Part shown: positions 10,736 to 23,507 of the stretch, piece after piece
How positions within the stretch are numbered: position 1 is the first letter of the stretch
Layout: every line of letters begins with the position of its first letter
Assembly: GCA_947683425.1 (NCBI GenBank)
Contig: CANTUQ010000051.1
Location: 1,116,001-1,180,000, forward strand
DNA from: Excoecaria cochinchinensis
Lineage: Eukaryota > Streptophyta > Magnoliopsida > Malpighiales > Euphorbiaceae
Direction: 5' to 3'
DNA: 64,000 bases
Program-made: the position numbers and the translations under genes
Notes under the pieces: model-generated
What the model saw: only the letters and a program-made list of their open reading frames with translations
The model's database searches: none
What the model was told of the DNA's origin: nothing

Positions 10736-13700
10736 TTAGCCATAGAACCTTTTGAGCCTGTCAATATTGATCAGTTCTTTGATTTCATTGCCATCACCAT
10801 CCGACAAAATCGTAGCTCCTTTGGACAACAGTTTCTTGAGGATAAACGGTCCTTCCCAGGTTGGTCTAAATTTCCCTCTGATATCCGGTACACCTAGTCT
10901 CATCTGTTTGAACACTAAATATCCCTCCTTCAGCGGATGCTTTTTCATCTTCCTCCCAAATGATCTAGCCAGCCTCTTCTGATAGATCTGATTATGATAG
11001 TAAGCTTTCAGCCTACACTCATCCAATAAATTCAAATGCTGTAACCTCTGTTGTGCCCATTCGGTCTCTGGAATTTGAGCTTCCATGACTACTCTCAGTG
11101 ATTTGAGCTCTACTTCAACTGGCAGCACTGCTTCTGTCCCATAAACCAGAGAATACGGCGTAGCGCCTGTAGATGTCCTTACCGTCGTTCTGTAACCCCA
11201 TAGAGCAAAAGGTAGCTTTTTCGCCTAGTCTTTGTAGGTTTGGACCATCTTGGCTAGGATCTTCTTCACATTCTTATTGGCAGCCTCTACTGCCCCGTTA
11301 ACTTGTGGTCGATAGGGAGAGGATTTATGGTGCTCGATTCCGTACTTCTCAAGAAGCTTCCTAGTTTCCCCCATGAACTGCACCCCGTTATCAGACACTA
11401 TGTGATGTGGGATGCCATATCTGCAAATCAGATTCCTTTCAATGAACCTGGCCATATCTCTTGCGTCAATCTTCTTGAAGGATTCTGCTTCTACCCATTT
11501 TGTAAAATAGTCGATTGCGACTATTATGTATCTTTGCCCGTTGGATGCCGTAGGGCTGATTTCTCCAATAATGTCTATTCCCCAGGCAGTGAATGGCCAA
11601 GGTGATGTTAAGCTGTGTAGCTCTGACACTGGTAAGTGCCTTGAGTCCACGTACTGTTGGCATAACTGGCACTGCTTCACATATTTTGAGCAATCGTTAT
11701 CCATTGTAAGCCAGTAGAAGCCTTGTCTCATGATCTTCCTGGACAATATTAGTCCATTCATATGGGCTCCGCATACTCCGGCGTGTGTTTCTTCCATTAC
11801 CCTCTTAGCCTCTTTTTCATCCAAACACCTCAATTGGATACCATCAGCTTGTCGTTTGTACAACATCCCATCTATGCGGATGAACTGAGTGGACAGTTTG
11901 CGAATCATTCTCTGATCCTTTTCGGTAGCCTCCTCTGCAAATGTCGCATTCTCTAGATAGTTCATAATATCATAATACCACGGCTTCCCATCTACCACTT
12001 CTACCTCCATAACTGATTTGGATTCAAAGCTAGGTTTTTCAGAGCTATAGATCAAAACCGGCTTCATGACCACTCCTTTAGGGTTGTCCCATATTGATAC
12101 TAACATGGCGAGCGCATCGGCTAGCTGATTCTCATCCATCAGAATGAAATGAAATGTACATACTTCAAACTGACTGCTCAGGCCCCTCAAGCACTGGATA
12201 TATGGCATTAGCCTCTCTTCCTTTACAGCCCATTCACCTCGGATTTGGTTAACCACCAAGAAGGAATCACCGAACACCTCTACATTCTTTGCTCCTAAGG
12301 CTATTAATGCCTCAAATCCAAAAATACACGCTTTATACTTAGCTTCGTTATTGGTGACCCGGAACCTCAACTTCTTCGCCAAAGGAAGCTTTTTGTCGTC
12401 CGAGGTCATCAAAATGACTCCTACTCCTGCCCCTTTGTTATTTACGGCTCTGTCAAAGTGTAATTTCCAACCTTGAATCCCGATTGCTGTTACATCCTCA
12501 TCTGGAAAGTTAAACTTGTATGAGTCTCCTTGGATCGGGTGTTCTGCTAGAAATTCTGCCACTGCACGCCCTTTAACGGTCTTTCGAGTAATATACTCTA
12601 CATCGAATTCTTGAAGTAACAGCAACCACCTACCCATTTTCCCGAGTAAAGACGGGGCCTCTTGCAAGTATCTCAAGGGGTTCTGCCTCGCGACTGCCTG
12701 TACCTTGTAGGCATGAAAGTAATGTCGTAATTTCTTAGAATCCCAGATTACCGCAAGGCAAATCTTTTCTACTTCTGTGTATTTGACCTCATAGGACAAG
12801 AATTTGTTGCTGAGGTAGTAGACAGCGAATTCCACTCCAAATTCGTCTTCTTGGGCCATCATAGCACCAACGGAACTGTCTTCTATGGCCAGGTATAGGA
12901 TCAGTGGCTTGGCCGGCCGTGGCGGTCTCAATACCGGTGGTTTCAACAAGTATTCCTTGACAGTATCAAAAGCCTTTTGACAGCTCTCATTCCATACTAC
13001 TGGTTGGTTTTTTCTGAGTAGTTTGAAGACAGGTTCATAGATCGAAGTAAGCTTAGCGATAAACCTACTGATGTATTGCAACCTGCCCAGAAAGCTTCTT
13101 ACATCCTTCTCTTTCTGCGGTATCGGCATTTCTCTGATGGCCCTAACCTTATCCGGTTCAATCTCAATCCCCCTCTTACTAACTATGTGTCCCAGGAGCT
13201 TCCCTGAGGTAACACCGAAGATACACTTTTTAGGATTCAACTGCAGGTTGTACTTATCTATCCTCTGGAAGAATTTTTGCAAGGCTTCAAAATGGCCTTC
13301 TCTAGTGGCTGACTTGATCATCATGTCGTCCACGTATACCTCCACTTCTTTATGGATCAAGTCATCCAGTATCTTTGTTGCCATCCTCTGATAAGTGGCT
13401 CCTGCATTTTTCAAGCCAAAAGGAATTACCCGATAAGCATAGGTCCCCCATTCCGTGATGAAAGCCGTCTTGATCCGGTCACTTATTTCATTGAGAATTT
13501 GATTGTAGCCAGCATAACCATATCCGAAGCTATACATCTCACAAGCAGCGGCGCTATCTATCAGCACGTCTATATGAGGCAATGGGAAATAATCTTTTGG
13601 ACAGGCCTTATTCAAATCCCAATAATCTACGCATACCCTTACTTTGCCGTTCTTTTTGGATATAGGGACAACATTGGCTAACCAAGTTGGGTATTGTACC

Positions 13701-13888
13701 TCGATTAGAAACTTGGCTTTGATTTGCTGGCGAATCTCTTCTTTCACTTTCTCCGCCCATTCTGGTCTAAGCCTTCTCAACTTCTGCTTAATAGGTTTAT
13801 GGTCTGGATATGTGGGGATAGCATGCTCTGCAACCTTCCGATCGATTCCTGGCATATCTTCGTAGGTCCAGGCAAAGACTTTTTCATA
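10736..13888 (-). pseudogene. pol of element C: RT, gRNH, aRNH, integrase
   Basis: The open frame runs from 13888; the first ATG is at 13855. Counting from it: RT with VDY (res 76-78), YVDD (174-177), gypsy RNase H about 315-440, second archaeal-type RNase H about 463-590 (TNNEA, GDS), integrase zinc finger H691, H698, C729, C732, and catalytic D761, D822, E857 (D-D-34-E spacing). It makes the enzymes that copy and insert the element. Defects: residue 112, normally the first catalytic Asp of RT (present in D as FGDGYAGY), is Tyr, and a TAG at 11225-11227 replaces a Trp codon. Downstream of that stop the frame stays open to 10736. No chromodomain is seen at the C-terminus. Confidence 0.93.
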
Positions 13889-13896
13889 TTTTTTTT
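13884..13896 (-). other. gag-pro / RT frame junction with A8 run
   Basis: The gag-pro frame ends KKI-stop in TTAAAAAAAATATGA. The RT frame (TAT GAA AAA) starts one base out of phase, overlapping the stop. The same offset occurs in element D at 38840-38852 with A7. This may be a frameshift site or an intron boundary. Confidence 0.45.
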
Positions 13897-14731
13897 AAAA
13901 TTCTCTCAAATTTTTCTCGCTCTTCAAGAGTTATATTTGATGCTATCAAAATTTCTTTTGGATTTTCTACGGTTCCAAGATTAAATGGAGTAGCATCAGT
14001 TGAATCAATATCAAATATAGATGGATGATGATCATGATCATGCATAGTGAAATCATCAGAAATATCACACAAGTAAGCAAAATCATTCAATTTATTAATA
14101 AGATTGAAATCGTCATTAACATCATTGAAAAGTTCTGGAGCAAAAAGAAAATCTAAACTATTTTCCTCTTCCTCCTCTGCTGGCATATCTGCCGCGGTCG
14201 ACGGTCCTACACCGCTACGACTCTTTGCAGGCCCCTCATTCACCTCCTGCACAGCTTCCTCTATCTTGGCTTTTCCTTTCAGCTGGATGGCTACCATCTT
14301 CTCAGTAATTACCTCTTCCAGCATCTCGCGGTCCCAAATTGTCCTACTGGTCATGATTTCTTAATCCCAAAAGCCCTCTGCTGGCTTGATTGATCCAATG
14401 TCCCAGTCATAGACATCATTAAAGACCTCGAACCCTGGCACAATTCTCCCGTGTAGCCACTGTGGTTCATCTTCCCCTGCATAGGCACATGCTGCAGTTG
14501 CTGGCACAAAAGTCTTCCCGATATGAGGAATTTCCATTTTTCATTTCTTACCCTTCTCTACCGCACCTGTATATCCTAGACCCCTCTTGTCCTTCTGACC
14601 TTTCGTGGTAACAGCTGTTGGTATCCCCTGAGAATTCTTGCCCAGTCCTGCGCCGGGGAGGAATGACATTTTCTTCATCATATTCAACACCTGGAGGCTT
14701 TCTTCCCTCTGCTCTTCTTCGCCCATCATGG
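13884..14731 (-). pseudogene. gag-pro C-terminal part of element C with G-patch
   Basis: It continues the protease frame from 47584 after the element D insertion. 14729-14541 carries a G-patch signature: MMKKM, PGAGLGKNSQG, then GLGY. G-patch domains bind RNA or activate helicases and occur behind the protease in several retroelements. 14354-13884 is an acidic linker ending in KKI-stop at the RT junction. A stop after the G-patch (KGKK) and a TAA just before 14354 interrupt the frame (both open in D). Confidence 0.75.
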
Positions 14732-16838
14732 TGTGACGCGCGCCGAACCCAGTGGCCTCCCGAAAGCCCGCTCGGGGCGATCAGGAGAGGTTCATAAAAC
14801 TTGTAAGGTATTTACAAGTGCTTCTATTTTGGGCAACAATGAGGTTTCTTGGAGTCGCCACCCAATAGAAAAATGGGAAGGGTCGTCTAGCCTTATCGAG
14901 CCTAAGACGGTGCATACATATCCATCTTGAGCTAGCCAGAGGGATCTTGGAGGCCTTATCCTCTACTCCCCTAGAGCCTAGGATTGTATATTTAAGCCTT
15001 TTGATGGGTATCAAGAGGTGTCCTGCAAGTCCTAGACCTCTCGCCTCTTTGAGTCCCAAAAGACCAGAGTGAGTTCGGGACTTCTCATTTATTCGTACTT
15101 TGATTAATTTTACAATTATGTTTTGAATTTATTATTTCACCAACTTTCCACACATTGCATTTGAATTAAAGGCGCAAAGCGGTAAAAGGAAGTAAAAATC
15201 TAAATAAGGCATTCAAAAGTATATTACAATAACACCAGGAGCGGAATACAACTCCCATTTGTAAAAGTGCAATACATGTATAAAACGGGCTATTCATTAA
15301 TAATGAGGAAATTGGTCCTACCATGCATTTATTATAATGCAATTTCTAGTGAATAATTTATTGGATGAAAACATGACATTGGTCCGCCATTTTGCGAAAA
15401 TCTCCAGGTTTAATTGTTATAAAACTTTTGGTTCTCTTTTCCTTCACGATGTTAAAACCATTTTCATAACTACATAAATAAAAGGTAAGGGTAGAAAAAT
15501 GAACCCGGATCGAGATCCGCAGGATGGTGCAACCAACATCTCTCACAACTCCAACTTTCAATGGTCAGAAAAGAACTCACAAGGATAAACATGTTAGCAA
15601 AAACGTGAATAAGAGTAAAAATGAGAAAATTCAAAAACAAGTTAAGAGATAGGATTTTATGAGATAAAAATGAGAATTTTGCCTAGCGACGGCTACCTGG
15701 ATCGTGCCAGCGACCGTCCCTAGTGAGGGGAAAAACAAATTAAAGACCCTCTTAAATCTTTTGTAAAAAAGGAATATGAAGTGTATATAGAAATCAATGT
15801 AAATCAAATTAAATTATACAAATGTTAATCCAGATTGTTTACCCTCGAATTTTACCTTTTAGGGTTGATGTCGAATGATTTTGTCCCCGTGTGCCTCGTA
15901 AGGATCAAAAGAAGAATCATATCAAAGAAAGAAAATTTATGTTATTCTTTCCTTGAAAATTTGATAGCAATCGTGTGTTCGAATTAGTTATATTGATGGA
16001 AATGACTACATTTCGTCACCTCAATTTGACTTAATTCGTAAGAAAAATTTGAAGAAATCAACTAATTAGAATAAGTTTTATCAAAATAAAACTCTACAGA
16101 TGAATAGAGATTTATATACTTTTTGTGTAATTTGCTCACAGAAAAAACCTTTTCTCTAAAAAGTAATTTTTTCCCCAAAAATATTTGATAGCTTTTTTTC
16201 TAAATAAAATTTCTCTAAAATTTAACTCTTTTCCAAAATTCCCTCCAATTTTCCTCCAACCCCTAAAACTGAAATTTGATCCTTTATTTATAGGGTTTTA
16301 TGAGATAATTAAGATAAACTTCTATTTAAAGTTTGAATTTTAAAAGGACTTTAAAATTCAAGCTTTTAGATAAATTCTATCCCCATTTTGAAAAGAAAGA
16401 GATTAAATTTTATCCAATCTCGAGTGATCCGGTAAGTTACCGTACCGACGGGCTTCCTTTCACCTACCGACGGCCGTCCCTACTAAGGGCAAATGCGAGA
16501 AACTGACTAGGGACGGGGCACGATCCTAGGGACGGGCATCCCTAGATTACCGTGGGTCCGTCCCTACTAACCCTAGGGATGGGTATCACCCCAAGTAGGG
16601 ACAGGCATCTCTACACAGACGGAATGCCCGTCTGTGGAGCAAAACTCCCAATTTTACCCAAATTCTGTAAAATTTATTCAACTCTTTCAAAACTCCATGC
16701 TATAGAAAAAGAAAAATTTTAATCCTTGCGAGACCGAAAGACGTAAACCTCCGAATTTCATCTCCTTACTCGAAAATCGACATTGATCTCTTCATCGGGT
16801 AACTCTGATCTGGACTGTCTCAAGACCCGGTGTCTATA
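14732..16838 (-). mobile_element. 3' LTR of element D
   Basis: On the minus strand it starts TATAGACACCGGG (ancestral TGTAGACACC) and ends GGCGCGCGTCACA. Length is 2107 bp against 2125 for the 5' LTR. TATAAATAA lies near 16285-16293 on the minus strand, and GC-rich GACGGG palindromes lie upstream (16440-16640). Confidence 0.93.
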
Positions 16839-16857
16839 GTTGTCCCCAATTTTGGGG
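16839..16857 (-). other. Polypurine tract of element D
   Basis: The minus strand reads CCCCAAAATTGGGGACAAC directly before the LTR. Confidence 0.7.
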
Positions 16858-17002
16858 AAACTAGCGCACTAGTGCCTAGATGAGCCAAAATTTAGAGAAG
16901 AAAGGAAAGAGACGCATACCTGAGGCAATCCTTACCTTATCGACGGGGAAGCGGCAATGCATCTAGTCGGTTCTGGACTTACAAAACGTGGGGTTTACTC
17001 TT

Positions 17003-17295
17003 CTCGAGCTGCACCGAGTCTTCTTCGGACTGTACAAAGTGCGATAATTGCTCTCCTGAGCTGCACCGAGTCTTCTTCGGAATGTACAAAGTGCGATAAT
17101 TGCTCTCCTGAGCTGCACCGAGTCTTCTTCTGACTGTACGAAGTGCGATAATTGCTCTCCTGAGCTGCACCGAGTCTTCTTCGGACTGTACAAAGTGCGA
17201 TAATTACTCTCCTGAGCTGCACCAAGTCTTCTTCGAACTGTATAAAGTGCGATAATTGCTCTCCTGAGCTGCACCGAGTCTTCTTCGGACTGGGT
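17003..17295 (-). repeat. 52-bp tandem repeat, 3' UTR of element D
   Basis: Copies start at about 17006, 17058, 17110, 17162, 17214 and 17266, with the same GAGCTGCACCGAGTCTTC core as in element C but one base shorter. 17296-17723 is AT-rich 3' UTR without a gene. Confidence 0.92.
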
Positions 17296-17723
17296 GTTTT
17301 AATTTGGCGGCCTCATCGTGCTCCCAAAGTACAATTATGATCTTTTGATTTCCTGTGATCCCGAAGGACATGATGTTTAATCTATTTATTCTTCCTTTTG
17401 ACTGTGGGTCGATTTTGAATCGGTGTAAGTCCATGTTCCTGTATAGTAAAAGACTTTTTGTTAATTCTTACGCCAAGTACCTTGATTGGTAGAGTTATGA
17501 ACATCTTATATCTCTCTTTACTATTCATCATCTTATTTTCCATGTGATCAATTCCTCTTTTCTTTTTCCTCTTAAATTCTCTTTTAAGAAATCATGAAGA
17601 AATAACATGCAAATTTAACAAGTTGATCCAAAATTTTTTCCATTAAAAGGTTAAATTTTGTACAATATACAGATGTGATTACAAAAAGTATAAACACAAA
17701 ACTAGAAGAACTCCCTAAATAAT

Positions 17724-19735
17724 CTATAATGGCGCATAATCTGAGAGCTTCTCTGGATCATCATCGTCGTCTGATATATGAACCGGCTGGTCTCGTGCTA
17801 GAGTAGCAGAGGGTCCTGCATCTGAGGCAAATGGCTGACTGGGAGGGGCTAACGGTTCGACCTGCTGAGTAGCCAAATCTCTGGCTACCTGCTGGTATCT
17901 TGGAGGTACAGCCACTGGTACAGATAACGGCTGTGCCCCTGCTAAGCCCTGCTGCAGGAACTGGACCTGGGCATATCCATTGAGAAACGGCGGTGCACAG
18001 ACCGTCATGAACTGGAGTGTACTGGTAATAACCCCCCTAACTCTCTGAAAGCGTCGCCCAGGCAGAGTGTCTGATCTTTGGAGGTGGTCCTTATACTCCT
18101 CAGCCTTTCCTCAGTCTACTCTCTAAACTCCCGCAGGGACTGGGCGATGGGAGGTATGGCACCCTCTAGGACCTGAATCCTGAATCTGAGAGCCTCAACT
18201 GACTCATCCACCATCTGTACGGATGCGTCTATCCTCTGGGTTGCCTCACTCTAGGAGGCCCTCATCTCCTGCCTCAGCTGACCTACGAGTCTCTCCTGCT
18301 CCTGCCTCAGATGATCAATAAGCCTCCCCTAGTCCTGGATGATCCCCTGCTGCTGATCCAGCCGATCTGACATGACCCTATCTCGCTCTCTGAGCTGTCC
18401 GAGAAGGGCCCTGTCTCTCTCCTCCTGTCTATGCTCCAAAGATGTGAACATAGAAGTCAGTAGGGTAGTAAAATCTGGCTGCGCTGGGAAAGCTGATGAT
18501 GAGGATGGAGGGGGAGCTGAATCTGGTGTCGGCTCAGGTGGTGGAGCTGTAGAAGTAGATGCTCCCGGATCCGCCACACTAGCATATGGGCTAAACCTCT
18601 CAGGCGCTCGGGGAGCTATCCGTTGTACTCTCGATGATGGAGGCATAGGACTCTGCACTTTCTGTCCTGGAGGAGTAGCCAGGAACTCATCCATAGTAAA
18701 CTCGATTCCCAGATCAAAAGGTGTACCCGGCTGCTCCTCGTGCTGCAGCTGTGGAGGCTGATCATCTGGATGCTCTGGCTGACAGGGAGGCTGGTCCTCC
18801 TGATGCTGAGGGTGCTCGGGAGGCTGGTCCTAAGCCTGCTCCTCTACTGGCTCTAACGAGGGCAAGCTAAATGCACGTCTAGTCTCGTGCACAGTGCGAA
18901 GTCTGTATGCCTCGGGGTGGCCCGGTATCGGTAGTATCATGGCTATCGTCATAGCCGCTGGAGCGTCCACATAAATACTCTCATCTAAAGGGCGCCCCAA
19001 AATATCTGGATGAACACCCAAACTCAAAAGCAATCTGGTAATGATCCCCCCGATATACACTATAGGGGCTGCCCCCCTTGATACCCTCACCAGGTTGACC
19101 AAAATCTCAGGGCTGATATTGAGCCTCTGACCTGCCATCATGGCCCATAAACTCCAGATCTCTGCAGCATTGAGGTAACCTGGGTTACCAGTTCGTCCCA
19201 AATATGAGCTGGACAAAACTCGATAAAGATATCGCGGAGCCTGTGATGAAAGTACTGTACTCTTTGCCGTATCATGATCATACGGCACTCTTGGTAAGGC
19301 TATAACCGCCCAATGCTGACGTCTCACTGATCTCTAGGGTGTTATGACATCCTGCCCGAACGGGAGCCCCATGGCCTCTATAAACCGCTGACGGATGATG
19401 CTGAAATGGTGACCCTCAACCCAAAACTGGATGACACCCTCCTCCGTGTCAGATCTCTGATATCCGCCATAGTGTAACGTGGCGAGGAACTGATGTACCA
19501 CCTCTGGGTGAGTCTGGAAAGCAGGTGTCAAAAACACTATCCAACCCGCGCCCGCTATTAGTATATCCACCTCATCCACCATCCCGAGAGCCTCGAGGAA
19601 TGGCCTAGAAACGAAACGGCTAGCTCGGAACTGCACCTGAGCCAGTGCTGCATACCTCTGTCTAGCCTCATCGCTCATCCAACCTAGGGCCTCAGGCTCA
19701 GGCTGATCATGTGGAGCATATCGTCGTGGTGGCAT
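17724..19735 (-). pseudogene. Sense accessory ORF of element D (Athila ORF-1-like)
   Basis: The ATG is at 19735 (MPPRRYA). The frame is one protein of about 660 codons broken by in-frame stops at 19334-19336 and 18830-18832 (both CAG or CAA to TAG/TAA type) and 18329-18331, and by a one-base loss in a C run near 18032-18037 (seven C in element C, six here). The N-terminal 130 residues hold FLEALGMVDEVD, GAGWIVF and QFLATLHY, a pattern I associate with the Athila ORF-1 family. The middle holds GGIITRLL; then come a Pro/Gln/Ser-rich linker, a coiled-coil-like segment and an acidic DDDDDPE tail. There is no signal peptide or membrane helix. It lies between pol and the 3' LTR, in the same direction as pol. 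Confidence 0.65.
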
Positions 19736-20364
19736 CCTATGAACAAGACAAACAGTTAGTTTCGTATTGTGGGTATGAACAAACCTTATGATAGAAATTC
19801 AGGTGGCATTCTGCCTGGGTATGTCTAAACCAAAAAGATTTAAAAAAATTTGGGCAGCTCCCCGGCAAGGGTGTACCCAACCTCCTACACGAAAAGATTA
19901 AAAGAAGGGACAGGTGTAACACCCCCACCGCCGCCCCCGTTGGAAGGATGCCGGCGGGCGCACTACCCGACGCACTCACACACGGATATACACATTCGTT
20001 ACGCGGAAGCATGCATACAAGCATAAACATACATACAAAATTACGGGTAATTAAAAACTTGTCTTACCTTGCGGGCACAGACTAATCATGCAATAACTCA
20101 CACATACAAGCACTAAGCAGAAGCATAAACACATGCATACATAAGATTACTCAGTGGAAGCATAAAGTGAACGATAAAACAAAAGGCTCATTTAACGGAA
20201 AACTTAATTACAATAAGATCCTTACATATACAAATACATAAGGAAAAGGGTACAAAATTACAGAATTCGAAATACAGAAACTAAACAAAATAACAAAACA
20301 CTGCTAACTCCTATGTGGCCGACCTTGCAGATGCATGACTCGATCCAAACACAACCTGCCACCT

Positions 20365-20402
20365 GCACGGGAAGAGAGCCCGTGCTAAGCGATAACGCTT
20401 AG
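20365..20402 (-). promoter_or_regulatory. Double hairpin of LTR2
   Basis: Minus strand: CTAAGCGTTATCGCTTAG followed by GCACGGG-loop-CCCGTGC, about 450 bp before the LTR end. The sequence is the same as in LTR4, LTR5 and the LARD. Confidence 0.8.
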
Positions 20403-21618
20403 TGGGGAGAACACACAAGTAATATGGACGGCCATTCACAATGGTCGCCAAGGCATAACACAATCAAATGGCAAATGCGGATAATCATAACACATATATA
20501 ATCAGACTTGCATAGCAAAGGCATACATATCTATATACTTATGTCAAAATAAGCCAAGGCAAAAGCAATACCATGCATAATACAAATATCACCATGCAGA
20601 ACTACATACAATGTCACATGCACTAAACTGACCGGTTTCGCCGAGGTATCGAATAGCAACACATCACCATGCATAAACTCTTAAAAATATTGCACATGCA
20701 CATATCATACCAAGGTATCCTTATCATAGTGGAACCCGCTCACATGCAACACAATTACCAAGCAAAACTACACCCAACCAGCATGCATCCTTATGAGGTA
20801 CTAAAACATACTTATCATGTCACAAGATTCCTACACTAAATAAAAACCCAGTTTATAGCATCAAACCACCACACTTCCACTGCACAACTCTAATCCATAC
20901 AATATCATGCCGTGAATTGCAAACACACAACTACGTATTCAAACTACTGCGATAACTGAGTTCATAGGAACATATAGCATATCGATGCCTTATGGCACAT
21001 GCACTTACCAAACGTCGATCCACATGCATTGCATCTCAATATGACAATTACTCATTCACACATTTAACCATAGTATACAATGATGCAAGCAAGTGTACTT
21101 ATACATACGCATGCTTACATCTCAACCACTCCATTAGACACATTCACAATACAATATAGGCGGTAAGCATATACAAATGCATACTTGAGTCATATTCAAA
21201 CCATTCAAACTTCCATGATCACATTCAGAAAGATAGCTGATTCATATTACTGAAATCTTAACCAAACGGTTATCATAATCTCATATTCATATCAGACAAA
21301 GCGAATAAAATACCTGCTGACTCAAAATAGTGGATAACGAGAAATCTGATAGTGCCTCGCTGGCACGGACGGGCGCACCTTACGGGTACGAATCGAAGTA
21401 ATCACATAAACTTTATCTGACGATACCTTATTGGTACGAACGGGCGCACCTTACGGGTACGAATTGAGAGAAAAACAACATCATTTTCCACATTCGAAAA
21501 CATTTTAACGAAAGAGGATCTTAAACAAGATCCATACACATAAAGGGTTCGCGAGGAACCAAACAGGGACCTGATCAGGGTCCAAACGTTCAAAAGGGCT
21601 GCAGCTAACGAAACTCTA

Positions 21619-21632
21619 TTAGGCATGCCTAA
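21619..21632. repeat. Covarying palindrome of LTR2
   Basis: TTAGGCATGCCTAA, a perfect 14-bp palindrome followed on the minus strand by TAGAGTTTCGTTAGCTGC. The same site is TTAAGCATGCTTAA in LTR4 and AAGTAAGCGCTTACTT in LTR5. Confidence 0.8.
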
Positions 21633-21865
21633 CTATCCACTAGTCTGACTCTCGCAAGTCATGCATAATCCATTCAATTCATTTCATAATATTCCAATTT
21701 ATATATGTACATATCTGCATACATATAAACATATTCATGTCATAGAGTCGCATTCATATAATTCATAAATTAACAAATAATAAGCTTAAGGTCACAAAAG
21801 GAAACGGGAGTTCAACCCACAAGCATAAGCAAAAGAAAACTCATTCAGCATAACAAGGTTGTCAC

Positions 21866-22170
21866 GCTCGCGACGGAGACCGTAGTCTCTTCGCAGCGTG
21901 CGCGCGACAGACTTCGCGATCTCGGGAAGGAGGGAAAGGCCAGGCTCTGTCGCGAGCGCGACGTCGTCGCGATCGCGACAGAGAGCAAAGTGGCTATCAC
22001 GACTCGCGATGAATCGCGTGCTCGCGATAGCACCAAACCAGCATCGCGCTCTGTCGCGAGCGTGACGTCGACAGAGAGCACATCAACTTTTTGCTATCGC
22101 GAGCTCGCGACGGAGTCGCGTACTCGCGATAGCACGGCCAAGATCACCGGTCTCTGTCGCGCTCGCGACA
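21866..22170 (-). repeat. CG palindrome cluster of LTR2
   Basis: Many GTCGCGAGCGCGAC, GTCGCGATCGCGAC and related inverted units, flanked by CTCTGTC or GCTATC. A single extra unit lies near 22675-22710. The frames translated here are repeat artefacts. Confidence 0.88.
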
Positions 22171-23322
22171 GAGTCGGGATTTGCAAATTCTGAAGAATTC
22201 TCCCTCTTCTAAAACACACCCACAAACACATAAATCACATTTAATCGGTCTCTTACCTCAAATCCAGCCTCTGATCAACATCAAAACCACAATATAACAT
22301 TTAACAACAATTAACTTCATATCAAACATCAATTCAAACTCACAATATCAATAATTATCAACACCCATCAATTTGCAGCAAAAACCACATCAATCCTCAA
22401 AATCACTACAATACTCCCATGCTTATGCAATTTACTTTACCCAAACAAAAACCCATAACATACATATCATATATTAGGAGTATCTCACCACCCAATTTCC
22501 AAAAATCACCAATCTTAATCGTACTTAAAAGTTTTCCCAAAGACAACTACTTATATAGCCATTTAATTACCCTAAACGTGCATAATAAGCCGAGGGAAAG
22601 GTACGGGATTGATCCGGGTCAACCGAGGACTCAAAAATGAAGAAATAAAGGCTAATATAGGCTTTTCAATCTCGAGGTCGCGACCCTTGTCGCGATCGCG
22701 ATAGAGGCTCATCTCAGAACCCACAAAAGACTGCTTAACGCCCCTAACTTGTGTTGCCTAAACCGACCTCTAAACCTCATTTTTAGGCAAACCTTCCTTC
22801 TTAAAAAATGTTCCCCAGGATGTTACAGTTAAAATGAAACAAATTTCGGATCAAAAGAACATCTAAAACTCCATATATGCTCTCCACAACCCATACTGGT
22901 CAACAACCCGACACAAAAGGAGACACTACGATTTTATCCAAAATACAGGGTCTTAGAGCAAGAATTAGCCCAAGGCTCTTTCTAGAACATTTAAAGAAAT
23001 AGAAGTCATGGTTCTAATGGCTCAAGAATCACACGATTTCGAGGTCTAACACTCTATATATGACAAAAAAAATACATAGAGGTCAAATAAAAACGGGACA
23101 GAATTGCCAAGACTCATGCATTGCAAAGCCAACCCTCATATAAATTCATCTCAATAAATAACATGGATTACTAACACATTTACCCAAACTAATTCATGCA
23201 TTTACACATACCAAAACACTCAAATTTCAGAGATTTAAACAATACAAACTCATTTACATCTTAAGTGAGAATTAGGGCACAACAACTCATAGATTCCAAT
23301 TCATAAATCAAAGCTCCCAGAC

Positions 23323-23507
23323 CTGATTTCTTTGTAGCTTCAAGACCCAATCTTCACTTTCTCTTTACCCTTGAGCTTTCTCTTGAAACCCAAAGCTTGC
23401 ATAAAACCAAAACCCACAATTACTCTCCCACAAACCTTAACTTAAACAAAACCAAAGAAGAAGACAATCCAAAATCCAAACGCAACATCCAAAATCTAAC
23501 CACTTAC
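23323..23507 (-). other. Intron-like segment of LTR2 with micro-ORF 23402-23340
   Basis: Donor GAG/GTAAGTGG at 23507 and acceptor ATCAG/GTCTGGGA ending 23323 give 185 bp. Inside, ATG at 23402 opens a 20-residue reading frame (MQALGF...KGKEKV...GS) ending in TGA at 23340. This is the only copy with a clear ATG and no early stop. Confidence 0.5.

Noticed and set aside
10736..11128. A chromodomain at the integrase C-terminus
   Set aside because: The tail ends in the usual GKFRPTWEGP and DRLKRFYG pattern without chromodomain aromatic residues, as expected for Tat.
16963..17274. Frames of 60-103 codons in the 52-bp repeats (and 3099-3402)
   Set aside because: The LGAAQES-type repeats appear in several frames and come only from the tandem array.
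17724..19735. An envelope gene after pol
   Set aside because: I saw no signal peptide, membrane helix or fusion-like segment in the sense accessory ORF.
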